A stretch of 64,000 nt of DNA from Blastomonas fulva (GTDB lineage: Bacteria > Pseudomonadota > Alphaproteobacteria > Sphingomonadales > Sphingomonadaceae). The notes beneath the pieces were generated by a model, which was not told where the DNA came from, made no database searches, and saw nothing but the letters and a program-made list of their open reading frames with translations. The DNA is taken from contig NZ_CP020083.1 in assembly GCF_003431825.1 (NCBI RefSeq), positions 3,820,501 through 3,884,500 on the forward strand, given 5' to 3'. Below are positions 52,892-60,843 of this stretch, piece after piece (the first letter of the stretch is position 1; every line of letters begins with the position of its first letter). The position numbers were made by a program, and so were the translations under genes.

Positions 52892-55828
52892 CTACATACC
52901 CATGCCGAGCCCTCGCGAGAGGCCGAGCGATTTCTGGAGGTCCTGAGACAGTGTTTTCGTGCTCATGGCGTCCAGCCCCAGCTGCGGACGCCGATTGGCC
53001 AGCACCGACTCGAGCTGCGGATCGCGCTCCAGCCCCTTGGCCATGCCAACGAGAGTGGCCCGAACCTTGTCCGATGCTGCCGCGCTGCCATTCTTGCGAA
53101 GCGCCCGGTATTGCTCGGACTGCCGCTGCCACTGATCGACAAAGGCGTCTGCCCGCCGCTCATTGGCGGCGGCAACGCTCTGCGCCTCGATGCGCAGCCG
53201 CGCTTGCTGCTCCATTGACTGGATGGCGCGATCGGTCTTGCCCTTCACCGCCTCAGGGATCAGGCTGAGGTCGCGGTTCACGGCCTTGCGCAGATCGCCA
53301 AAGCTGTCGGGCCTCAACGCATTGAGCTCCGCCCCGACCTTGTCCAGCGCGGTCCGCTGCGAGGCCAGCGGCTGAAGCCCCTTGTCGCGCATGGCGACAA
53401 TGTCCTGCGCCACCCGCGCAAAGCGCTGCACGGCCTTGTCGAACACCTGCTTGTCGCTCGCCTGTTCGGGCAAGGCGACTTTGACACGCACCTGAGCAGC
53501 CGGTTGGCGTTCCGACGGTGGGTTCGCACCCTTGAGCAGATCGGCGAGATGGCCGCTGCGGCTGAGTTTGAACCCAGTGCGAGCTTCACGCTGCGGCTGC
53601 TGCTCAGCGGCCCTCTCCGGCGTCTGCGCATAGTCGCTCACCATGTCCTTGCCCCGCTCACGGCTGAGCGTTCGGGCAAGAGGCTTACGATCGGCAAAAT
53701 CATCCTTGCCGTAATGCAGATCGACCTGGCTCCGGTGCCGCGACAATGCGACATAAGCCCCGTGGCTGTCCATGCCCGGCGTCGCAAGCAGCTTGACCTG
53801 ATCGACGGTCATGCCCTGCGCCTTGTGGATCGTGGCTGCATAGCCGTGATCCAGATGCGCATAATCCTTCAGATCGAATGCCACCGCTTTGCCATCGTCC
53901 AGCTTCACCGCCATGCGTAGCGCGCTGACGCTCTCCACGGTGCCGAGCGATCCGTTTTTCACGCCCAGCGACCGTTCGTTCTTCAGGAACATGATCCGAT
54001 CGCCATCGGCAAACATCCGCGCACCGCGCTCAACCTTCAACGCAACGTCTTCGCCCAGATCACCGCTGGCCCGAACCTTCTCGCGAACAGCCTCGTTGAG
54101 CGCCCTCACCTCATCATTGGTATGCGTCAGGATGATCCGGCTGGCATCCGGTTTTGCCTGCCGATCCCGATCCCACGCATCAACCAGCGCGGCACGCGCA
54201 GCTTCGCGCGTCTCAGCGACATGGACATGTCCTGCTTCCTCATAGCGACCAAGCGCCGCACCCGTTCTGCCGGTGGCAAGCTCGCGCGTCGCCTCCCGCT
54301 GCCAGTCGATATGCTGCCGCCGGATCGAAGCGATCTCAACCGCGCCATGCCGCTCTGCAGCCGCGCGGAACGCAGCGCCTGCCTCGATCGCCTGCAGCTG
54401 CTGCGGATCGCCGACCATCACAACCTTGGCTCCGTGCTGCTGAGCATGTGACACGACTCGCTCCATCTGGCGCGTGCCCAGCATGCCTGCCTCATCGATG
54501 ACGAGGATGTGCCTGCTGGTGAGCAGCTCCCTGCCCTGCGCCCATTGGTGCTCCAGACTGGCGAGTGTGCGGGACGGGATACGCGAGCCATGCTCCAGCC
54601 CCTCGGCTGCAATGCCAGATAGCGCTGCACCCTGCACCGTATAGCCAGCACGCTCCCAAGCCTCGCGCGCTACACCCAGCATCGCGCTTTTCCCCGTTCC
54701 GGCATATCCAATGACATTGCTGATACCCTTTGCCGACGTGACATGCTCCAGCGCGCCGCGCTGCTCGGCGGACAGGTCCATTCCACGCGCCTTTGCATTC
54801 GCCAGAGCAAGCTCGCGATAGTGAACAGGCACGGCATGGCTGCGCCGTGCTTCAAGCTGGATCGTTGCACGCTCAAGCCGCTGTTCTGTCTCGATCATCT
54901 CACGCGACGTGAACCGGTCATTGCCCTTACCATCCCTGCCTAGCGCTATGAGCTCGGGCGCGTTTTTGACCGCCGACATTACGGCATCGAACTGCTCCTT
55001 GTCGGCGCTGTGCCGGTGGGCAAACATCGCAAGGTCACGAGTAGTAAACGTGGCCTGCCCATGCGTGATGGCGGTCAGCGCGATATTCGGATCAGCGATG
55101 ATCTTCTCGCCGTTCGAGCGCGCGATATCGGCATGCTCGGCAAGCCGCTCGGGCGTCAGCCCTTCGCCCGCCATGCGCGAAGCCGCGGCGCCGATCTTGG
55201 ACTGCGGCTCGAGGTCAATGCCTTGATGTGCCAGTGAGCGGTGATCGATACGTGCATCGATATCGAGCTCAGCCAAGCGCTGGTTGGCTTGCGTGGCCCA
55301 TGCCTCGCGCCAGTGGGTGAGCAGTTCGGTGCGGTTCCAGTCCCGCACCTTCGGACCAAAGCTGGCAGAACCAGCCTCGCCAACCACGATCTCGCGCATG
55401 GTCAGCATGACATGCGCGTGCGGCTTGGCTTCGCCATCTGCGCCGATATCCCAATGGACATTGAGATCCGCGATCATGCGACGATCGACAAACTCGGCTT
55501 TGACAAAGTCCCGCGCCAGCTCGATCGCCTGCTGCTGGGTCATCTCTCTTGGCAGAGCGAACTCGATCTCGCGGGCCAGCTGCGCGTCCTTGCGCACCTC
55601 GGCCGCCTCAACATCGTTCCAGAGCTGCTCGCGATCGGACCAGGCTTCATTCGCCCCTTCGGGCAGCATGACCTCGCTGTGGACGACACCGGCTTTGTTG
55701 GTGAAGTCGTGGGTGCGGCCGAGCCGCTCGTCATGCAGCCGCTCGCCAGCGCGATAGGCGGCAGCCGCGAGCGCAGACGATCCTGCAGCGCGGGAGATGG
55801 TTTTGGCCGAGAAGTGATAGATCGCCAT
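52892..55828 (-). CDS. traA: Ti-type conjugative relaxase/helicase TraA
   Basis: 978 residues from ATG 55828 (MAIYHFSAKTISRAAGSSAL, the usual MobA/MobL start); an in-frame start at 55867 would run into the oriT repeat. N-terminal relaxase domain with an AAAAYRAGERLHDE stretch and the histidine motif KPHAHVMLTMRE. C-terminal TraI-like SF1 helicase with Walker A GYAGTGKS (about 371-380) and Walker B VIDEAGMLG (about 440), plus later motifs TIHKAQGMTVDQV and YVALSRHR. It nicks oriT and unwinds the transfer strand. The predicted oriT lies immediately upstream, and no TraG or mating-pair genes are in the window. Confidence 0.93.
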   Translation of the reverse strand: MAIYHFSAKTISRAAGSSALAAAAYRAGERLHDERLGRTHDFTNKAGVVHSEVMLPEGANEAWSDREQLWNDVEAAEVRKDAQLAREIEFALPREMTQQQAIELARDFVKAEFVDRRMIADLNVHWDIGADGEAKPHAHVMLTMREIVVGEAGSASFGPKVRDWNRTELLTHWREAWATQANQRLAELDIDARIDHRSLAHQGIDLEPQSKIGAAASRMAGEGLTPERLAEHADIARSNGEKIIADPNIALTAITHGQATFTTRDLAMFAHRHSADKEQFDAVMSAVKNAPELIALGRDGKGNDRFTSREMIETEQRLERATIQLEARRSHAVPVHYRELALANAKARGMDLSAEQRGALEHVTSAKGISNVIGYAGTGKSAMLGVAREAWERAGYTVQGAALSGIAAEGLEHGSRIPSRTLASLEHQWAQGRELLTSRHILVIDEAGMLGTRQMERVVSHAQQHGAKVVMVGDPQQLQAIEAGAAFRAAAERHGAVEIASIRRQHIDWQREATRELATGRTGAALGRYEEAGHVHVAETREAARAALVDAWDRDRQAKPDASRIILTHTNDEVRALNEAVREKVRASGDLGEDVALKVERGARMFADGDRIMFLKNERSLGVKNGSLGTVESVSALRMAVKLDDGKAVAFDLKDYAHLDHGYAATIHKAQGMTVDQVKLLATPGMDSHGAYVALSRHRSQVDLHYGKDDFADRKPLARTLSRERGKDMVSDYAQTPERAAEQQPQREARTGFKLSRSGHLADLLKGANPPSERQPAAQVRVKVALPEQASDKQVFDKAVQRFARVAQDIVAMRDKGLQPLASQRTALDKVGAELNALRPDSFGDLRKAVNRDLSLIPEAVKGKTDRAIQSMEQQARLRIEAQSVAAANERRADAFVDQWQRQSEQYRALRKNGSAAASDKVRATLVGMAKGLERDPQLESVLANRRPQLGLDAMSTKTLSQDLQKSLGLSRGLGMGM

Positions 55829-55857
55829 GGCGACATACCATTTACGGCATTTAGCGC

Positions 55858-55890
55858 ACGTCGGCACGACGTATAAGCGCGCCCTCCCCC
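55858..55890 (+). other. oriT: Predicted oriT: inverted repeat plus RSF1010/Ti-like nic site
   Basis: ACGTCG-GCA-CGACGT (55858-55872) is a perfect six-base-arm palindrome. It is followed directly by ATAAGCGCG/CCCTCCCCC, which matches the RSF1010-type nic core TAAGTGCG/CCCTCC. The predicted cleavage is between 55881 and 55882 on the plus strand. It lies between divergent traA and traC, exactly as in Ti plasmids, so traC-traD would enter the recipient first. Confidence 0.8.
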
Positions 55891-56002
55891 GATCTGGTCG
55901 CCGTAGATTTGACGGGGTCTCACGATGACCCAGCCTGTTGTCTGCGGGATGGGAGAGGGATAGCTGATTGGTCCTTCACCAACAATCGAAGGATCAAACC
56001 CC

Positions 56003-56326
56003 ATGCGAAAACCACGTGATTACGACGCAGAGCTCCAAGCCCTCAACGATAAGGCAAAGCAGCTCAAGACCCGCAAACAGACCCAGCTCGGCGAGCTCGT
56101 GATCGCAACCGGAGCCGACGCGCTGGGCACAGAGATACTGGCAGGCGTTCTGCTCGCCGCAATCGGCACTGATGACGCTGCACGAAAGGAGGCCTGGCGC
56201 AAACGTGGCGCTGCGTTCTTTCAGGGAGCAAGCAACGCTCGCCAATCAGCTGGCAAAGACACTGGCAGCACACAAGCGATCGATCCAGACGCGCAACCGG
56301 TTGCTGGCGCACCGGGCCCGGCATGA
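56003..56326 (+). CDS. traC: TraC-like conjugal transfer protein, copy 1
   Basis: 107 residues, charged and helical at the N-terminus (AELQALNDKAKQLKTRKQTQ), then GELVIATGADALGTEILAGV and an unstructured tail. It has the size, composition and position (divergent from traA, next to oriT) of the TraC family, small relaxosome accessory proteins of Ti-type transfer. An identical second copy follows 554 bases later. It overlaps the traD frame. Confidence 0.72.
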   Translation: MRKPRDYDAELQALNDKAKQLKTRKQTQLGELVIATGADALGTEILAGVLLAAIGTDDAARKEAWRKRGAAFFQGASNARQSAGKDTGSTQAIDPDAQPVAGAPGPA

Positions 56327-56573
56327 CATGCGAGACTGGCGGGTCAAACGACGTGAACGGACACGGCAGCTGATCGAACTGGGCGGACTAATCGCCAAGG
56401 CCGAGCTGATCGATCTCACCGACGATGATCGCGCGCCCTCCCCCGATCTGGTCGCCGTAGATTTGACGGGGTCTCACGATGACCCAGCCTGTTGTCTGCG
56501 GGATGGGAGAGGGATAGCTGATTGGTCCTTCACCAACAATCGAAGGATCAAACCCCATGCGAAAACCACGTGA
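56205..56573 (+). pseudogene. TraD-like gene, copy 1, with foreign 3' end from the duplication
   Basis: It starts at GTG 56205, 12 bases after AAAGGAGG. Residues 1 to about 77 equal the intact copy (RRERTRQLIELGGLIAKAEL). The frame then crosses the duplication junction after DDRA and reads the repeated oriT-side sequence in place of the native C-terminus (VILGLLIEAATKLKGD in copy 2), ending after 122 residues. Probably non-functional. Confidence 0.75.
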
Positions 56574-56880
56574 TTACGACGCAGAGCTCCAAGCCCTCAA
56601 CGATAAGGCAAAGCAGCTCAAGACCCGCAAACAGACCCAGCTCGGCGAGCTCGTGATCGCAACCGGAGCCGACGCGCTGGGCACAGAGATACTGGCAGGC
56701 GTTCTGCTCGCCGCAATCGGCACTGATGACGCTGCACGAAAGGAGGCCTGGCGCAAACGTGGCGCTGCGTTCTTTCAGGGAGCAAGCAACGCTCGCCAAT
56801 CAGCTGGCAAAGACACTGGCAGCACACAAGCGATCGATCCAGACGCGCAACCGGTTGCTGGCGCACCGGGCCCGGCATGA
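56557..56880 (+). CDS. traC: TraC-like conjugal transfer protein, copy 2
   Basis: Same 107-residue product as copy 1, in the second repeat unit. This copy is followed by the intact traD, so it represents the ancestral traC-traD pair. Its upstream region is the duplicated one that lacks the oriT palindrome. Confidence 0.72.
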   Translation: MRKPRDYDAELQALNDKAKQLKTRKQTQLGELVIATGADALGTEILAGVLLAAIGTDDAARKEAWRKRGAAFFQGASNARQSAGKDTGSTQAIDPDAQPVAGAPGPA

Positions 56881-57118
56881 CATGCGAGACTGGCGGGTCA
56901 AACGACGTGAACGGACACGGCAGCTGATCGAACTGGGCGGACTAATCGCCAAGGCCGAGCTGATCGATCTCACCGACGATGATCGCGCGGTGATCCTCGG
57001 GCTGCTGATTGAAGCGGCGACGAAGCTCAAAGGCGACAACCGCGATCAGCAGCTGTTGCTCTGGCGGCGGCGAGGCTCACGGGTTTTCACGCAAAACCAG
57101 TTGGCCGAAAGGTCGTGA
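56759..57118 (+). CDS. traD: TraD-like conjugal transfer protein (intact)
   Basis: 119 residues from GTG 56759 with AAAGGAGG upstream, inside the traC frame and offset from it. The core RRERTRQLIELGGLIAKAEL then LTDDDRAVILGLLIEAA is the TraD family signature of Ti-type systems. These are small accessory proteins with an Arg-rich helix, distinct from the TraD coupling ATPase of F. Expected to act with TraA and TraC at oriT. Confidence 0.8.
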   Translation: MALRSFREQATLANQLAKTLAAHKRSIQTRNRLLAHRARHDMRDWRVKRRERTRQLIELGGLIAKAELIDLTDDDRAVILGLLIEAATKLKGDNRDQQLLLWRRRGSRVFTQNQLAERS

Positions 57119-57137
57119 TCGCGCATAGGCTCGACCC

Positions 57138-57311
57138 ATGAACGGGGCAATCAATCAACTGGTGCTGGGTGTGCTTGCACGGGCGCCGCAATGGGTCAGG
57201 CAGGATCTGCTCTCCGCCGACCCGGTTGTCCGTGCACGCGCGGAAGAGACGCTGGCGGCGATGATTTCCAGCGCGTTGGCCGAAAGCGAGAACGGCGAAG
57301 CCGCCGGCTGA
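57138..57311 (+). CDS. DUF6771 family small protein
   Basis: 57 residues from ATG 57138, 19 bases after traD. It begins MNGAINQLVLGVLARAPQWV and continues with a charged helical region (PVVRARAEETLAAMISSALA). This matches the pattern of DUF6771, tiny proteins found on sphingomonad mobile elements. Probably co-transcribed with traC-traD. It converges on the MucR gene with six bases between the stops. Confidence 0.65.
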   Translation: MNGAINQLVLGVLARAPQWVRQDLLSADPVVRARAEETLAAMISSALAESENGEAAG

Positions 57312-57317
57312 GCAGCT

Positions 57318-57746
57318 TTATTTTGCGCTTGCCTTCTTCGGTCGGCCACCACGCCCGCCTTTGCCCAAGCCAATTTCCTTGGCCAGCACGCGCCGCCGCT
57401 CTGCATAATTGGGCGGAACCATCGGATAATCTTTTGGCAGGTTCCACTTGGCGCGGTACTCGTCGGGCGTCATATCGAATTTCTTGCGCAGATAACCCTT
57501 CAGTAGTTTGACCTTCGCACCGTCCTCCAGGCAAACCAGATAGTCGGGCTTGATCGACGCCCGGATCGAGACAGCTGGCTTCTGGTCCGGCAGCGGTTCC
57601 GGTTCCGCTTCCTGACCAAGGCCGGAAAGCGAGGCGTGGACGCTGCCGATCAGCCCGGCGATATCGGATACCGACACGCTGTTATTACGGACATGCGCCG
57701 CAACAATATCAGCCGTTAGAGCGACGAGCATTTCGGTATCAGCCAT
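57318..57746 (-). CDS. MucR/Ros family regulator lacking zinc ligands
   Basis: 142 residues. The central VCLEDGAKVKLLKGYLRKKF then DMTPDEYRAKWNLPKDYPMV is unmistakably the MucR/Ros DNA-binding domain (about 67-112). The His residues that complete the prokaryotic zinc finger (usually H-L-x-x-H-H) are replaced by Tyr and Lys-Phe. Some rhizobial family members also work without zinc, so DNA binding may be retained. The C-terminal tail is basic (GKGGRGGRPKKASAK). MucR proteins silence AT-rich foreign DNA and control exopolysaccharide and transfer functions. Confidence 0.82.
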   Translation of the reverse strand: MADTEMLVALTADIVAAHVRNNSVSVSDIAGLIGSVHASLSGLGQEAEPEPLPDQKPAVSIRASIKPDYLVCLEDGAKVKLLKGYLRKKFDMTPDEYRAKWNLPKDYPMVPPNYAERRRVLAKEIGLGKGGRGGRPKKASAK

Positions 57747-57770
57747 CGGTAATCCTCTTTGATCAGAGGT

Positions 57771-58034
57771 TCATTCATTGGCCTTTTGTTCGAGCAACGC
57801 AATACGGTCCGAACAGATGGCGTGCACAGCGCGGCCGAGTTCCTCGACGCAGCCTCCAAGCCATAGCAGTTCCTCTTCGGTGATGCGATAATGCTTGGAG
57901 TAGCGGGCCTTCACGTAAGCCTCTTTCAGCTTCTCGAACCGCGCACGATCAATGCGCGTGTCGCGCGGCCAGGCATCGACGAGACGCATGTCGATGCGCT
58001 CAGCCTGGGTGCGAAGGAAGCCCAGATTATGGAC
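57771..58034 (-). pseudogene. 3' fragment of a nucleotidyltransferase-HEPN gene
   Basis: 88 codons ending in a stop. The product (HNLGFLRTQAERIDMRLVDA and KARYSKHYRITEEELLWLGG) is the second half of a HEPN domain. Its missing N-terminal part lies 1.4 kb away at 59434-60093, on the other side of an IS110 element. Removing the insertion joins CTFYTPH directly to VHNLGFLRT in frame. Confidence 0.85.
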
Positions 58035-58038
58035 ATGT

Positions 58039-59433
58039 TGGGGTGGACGGCCCCCAAACGGCATCAAATGTGCCAAGATTGAGTCGTTGAAAACCTCAAG
58101 AAGGAGACCGTCCGTGAACGATATTATCCGCATTGGGATGGACACGTCAAAGCATGTGTTCCAGCTGCACGGTGTCGATGCTGCCGAAAGGCCTGTGCTG
58201 CGCAAAACTTTTCGCCGCAAAGAGATGATCGAGTTCTTCTCAAAGCTGCCACCAACGCAAGTGGCGATCGAAGCATGTGGCGCTTCGCACAACTGGGGTC
58301 GGACGCTTACCGGCTTTGGGCACTCGGTGAAGTTGATTCCGCCTGCCTATATCAAGCCTTATATCAAGCGCGGCAAAAACGACGCAGCCGATGCAGAAGC
58401 GATCTGCGAGGCGATGAGCAGGCCTACAATGCGCTTCGTGCCGATCAAGTCGGCGGACAATCAGGCGGCCTTGATGCTGGTCACAATGCGCGACCGGTTG
58501 ATCCGAACGCGCACTCAGCTCTGCAGCGCGATCCGCGGCCACGCTGCCGAGTTCGGGCTGATCGCTGGCTCCGGAACCTGCCGCGTGGAACCGCTCCTTG
58601 ATCGTATCGCTGCCGATCCAGAAGTCCCGCATCTCGCGCGCGATCTGTTCGCAATGCATGCCGAGGAGCTGGCACTGCTGCGGGCACGGATTAAGGAAGT
58701 CAACGGGAGGCTTGCTGAATGGCACCGCTCGAACGCGCGAAGTCGGCGGGTGGCTCAGATACCGGGTGTCGGAACACTTGGTGCGACATTGCTGGCACTA
58801 AAGACGCCGGCACCGGAAGACTTCCAGTCCGGTCGGGCGTTCGCCGCCTGGATCGGTCTGACGCCGCGTGATCACTCAACCGGCGGCCGGGTGAAGCTGG
58901 GCAGCATAACCCGTGCTGGCGACGCCCTGCTCAGACGAACACTCGTGGTCGGAGCTACAGCGCTGCTCCGCCATATCCGCAATGATCGAAGCAAGCATGC
59001 TTCGCCCTGGATCCTCGAGATGCTGAAGCGGAAACCGCCAAAGTTGGTCGCGGTCGCCTTGGCGAACAAGATGGCGCGCATCGCGTGGAAGCTCATGGTC
59101 ACCAACCAGGATTACCAGGCACCTGCTGGAGCCACATCGCTGGCGAGAGCTGCATGAAATCAGCCAGTCGCGGGGAGCGCAGCACGCGCTTCGTGCCAGG
59201 CCGATAACCGGAAACTTGCAAGAAGAAAGCAGATGGTGTGATCGATCGATCCAGAGCGCAAGAAACTCCGAACGCCGCATCGGCCCTAGAGGTCGCGTAC
59301 GTGTTAGGAACTCGCGCCGCGGAATCCATCTTGGCCAGCGGTCATGTGAGGCTGCACCAACAGGCCGGACATATGAACGCAAACCATCCGATCAGCTGCT
59401 GCTTGACCCTTGTAAGCGAGGGGCCGTCCACAT
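58039..59433 (+). mobile_element. IS110-family element (IS1111-like) number 2, inserted in the HEPN gene
   Basis: Boundaries are deduced by reconstructing the split gene: ATGT lies on both sides (58035-58038 and 59434-59437) and may be a short target repeat. Inside are 12-base subterminal inverted repeats, GTGGACGGCCCC at 58043-58054 and GGGGCCGTCCAC at 59420-59431, as in IS1111 elements. The stretch after the transposase stop (59158-59433) carries no gene. Confidence 0.85.
58114..59157 (+). CDS. IS110 family transposase (DEDD), element 2
   Basis: 347 residues from GTG 58114 with AAGGAG at 58101-58106; a longer in-frame start at 57952 would lie in the interrupted host gene. DEDD-domain Asp in GMDTSKHVFQLHG, Glu in AIEACGASHNW and the Asp pair in KRGKNDAADAEA; C-terminal IPGVGTLGATLL and FAAWIGLTPRD. 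Intact. A homologue, not a copy, of the element 1 transposase. Confidence 0.93.
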   Translation: MNDIIRIGMDTSKHVFQLHGVDAAERPVLRKTFRRKEMIEFFSKLPPTQVAIEACGASHNWGRTLTGFGHSVKLIPPAYIKPYIKRGKNDAADAEAICEAMSRPTMRFVPIKSADNQAALMLVTMRDRLIRTRTQLCSAIRGHAAEFGLIAGSGTCRVEPLLDRIAADPEVPHLARDLFAMHAEELALLRARIKEVNGRLAEWHRSNARSRRVAQIPGVGTLGATLLALKTPAPEDFQSGRAFAAWIGLTPRDHSTGGRVKLGSITRAGDALLRRTLVVGATALLRHIRNDRSKHASPWILEMLKRKPPKLVAVALANKMARIAWKLMVTNQDYQAPAGATSLARAA

Positions 59434-60093
59434 ATGTGGAGTATAGAAGGTGCAGACCAGAAGAACGCAATGGTAGAGCGCCTCGGCAGTTTGATGGAAT
59501 TCGAAGGCGGCGTGTTTGTATAGTCCCTCTTGCACAGCGTATTTTGCGAGCTTGTCCCGGCCCATTGCACTTGGGAACCACTCGTCAAAATACTCCCGCG
59601 CCATAGCCAGCGCCTGCTCGGGCGTCTTCGGCTTAGGCGTATGCAGCGCCCGTTCATCTGCCTCATGTAGCGCAATGCCGTCCTTGGCCACGTCCATGAA
59701 AAAGTACCGCCCATGCGCGAGGCCATCGTTCACCTCCTGCAGAGTATGGACGATGAAGTTGACCGGCGTGTGCAGGGTGCGGTCGATGGCAAGCTCGCGG
59801 ATCAGCCGGTCTTCGAGCTTCAGCCAGTAATCGACGCGCTCGGTCAGCCGCTTGTCGTTGACGATGATCAACAGATCGAAGTCGGAGCGATAGCCCTTGG
59901 CCGTGTGTGGCTCATCGACCCACCCTCCGCGTGCGTAGCTGCCATAAAGGATCAGCTTCTCGATCCGGCCCTTCTTCTTCCACTGATGGGTAGCCAGCGC
60001 CAGCGAATCTTCGAACTCCTCGAAGATGATCTGCTTCACGCGCTCAAGCTCGCGCTGCTTGTTGGCCGGAAGATGATCAATGTCGGTTCGCAT
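59434..60093 (-). pseudogene. 5' fragment of a nucleotidyltransferase-HEPN gene
   Basis: 220 codons from ATG 60093 (AGGA upstream). An N-terminal MNT-type nucleotidyltransferase domain has LILYGSYARGGWVDE and YRSDFDLLIIV (the GS...D-x-D signature, about residues 44-80), and the start of a HEPN domain follows. Together with 57771-58034 it makes exactly 308 codons including stop. MNT-HEPN proteins are linked to toxin-antitoxin and defence functions, the HEPN part being an RNase-like fold. The gene is now interrupted. Confidence 0.85.
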
Positions 60094-60147
60094 GGTCCTG
60101 TTTACCCTGTAGATGCACGGGTCGATTGGCAAGGCGGAAGCTGGCCT

Positions 60148-60396
60148 TCATCGCCAGAACTGCCACCACTTGTGGTGGCGTTCGTGCATGTGCCGGTCGA
60201 GGATGCGCAAGGCATCTGCAAAGTGATGCTCGACGTCGGCGATGCTGATTCCATGCAGTGTTGCAAGCTCTGCATAGCTAAGCTCATCGACGCGGATTCC
60301 GAGAAAGATTTCGCGCTGCATCGGCGACATGTTGTCAACGGCGCGCTCGGCGCGACGCAGCTGCCGCCACTCGGCTCGGGTGAGACGCGCGCTCAT
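60148..60396 (-). CDS. Small sigma-70 region 4-like HTH protein
   Basis: 82 residues from ATG 60396 (GAGAGG upstream). NMSPMQREIFLGIRVDELSY and AELATLHGISIADVEHHFAD form a sigma-region-4/LuxR-type helix-turn-helix, ending in the basic, aromatic tail RHHKWWQFWR. No region 2 is present, so it cannot act as a full sigma factor. It may be an accessory regulator of the mobile element. It lies 54 bases upstream of the interrupted MNT-HEPN gene on the same strand. Confidence 0.72.
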   Translation of the reverse strand: MSARLTRAEWRQLRRAERAVDNMSPMQREIFLGIRVDELSYAELATLHGISIADVEHHFADALRILDRHMHERHHKWWQFWR

Positions 60397-60843
60397 GCTG
60401 CCTCTCTCGTGTTGCGGGTGGTAGTGTGTTCCATGGCCTTGTCTCCTTCCATCCGGCCCCGGCCCGGAAGGGGCGCTGGGGGGCGGCAGACAGGAGCTGG
60501 CAGCTGCGCTGCAACGGACAGCGCGCATGCCGCAGGCACCGCAACAAAGTGTAGGACCCGCAGCGCGGGTTGCGTGCTGGCCTGGCGTGGCTAGAGGCGA
60601 TTGACGGCACCCGGTGTCCCGCCCGAGCGGGGCAATCGCCGCAGCTTTGCTGCGACCGCAGATGCGCTGCTGAATGCTGAAATACAGTGAGATGCCGTGA
60701 GCAAAAATATTCTGCTTACGCCTTCATTTCCCGTGCAAGCCAGCAGCGCTCCCCTGCCCTTCTGACTGCGACAAAGCCGCATGTGGCTCGATTGACGCGA
60801 AGCGGCAGATCGCCATTCTCATCGCAGGATGGAGACAATGGCC
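60397..60843. promoter_or_regulatory. Divergent intergenic region with three GC hairpins
   Basis: This gap separates the sigma-4-like gene from the second AlpA gene. It has hairpins ACCCGC-AGC-GCGGGT (60556-60570), CCCGC-CCGA-GCGGG (60618-60631) and CGCAGC-TTT-GCTGCG (60640-60654). The right part (60740-60830) shares blocks with the leader of the first AlpA gene, including GCGCTCCCCTGCCC and GGCTCGATTGACGCG. Confidence 0.45.

Larger units (their letters stand above)
55877..56989. repeat. 554 bp tandem duplication of the oriT-traC-traD segment
   Basis: Bases 55877-56430 are repeated as 56431-56984. The five bases GCGCG occur at both ends and in the middle (55877-55881, 56431-56435, 56985-56989), so the exact breakpoint lies anywhere within them, including the predicted nic position. 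Unit 2 lacks the palindrome left of nic but has the right half of the nic region. Confidence 0.92.

Noticed and set aside
56003..57118. The tandem repeat as a CRISPR or short-repeat array
   Set aside because: There are only two long units that contain genes, with no spacer pattern.
57771..58292. 173-codon minus-strand frame as a complete gene
   Set aside because: Its first half runs antisense through the IS110 transposase; only the last 88 codons belong to the interrupted MNT-HEPN gene.
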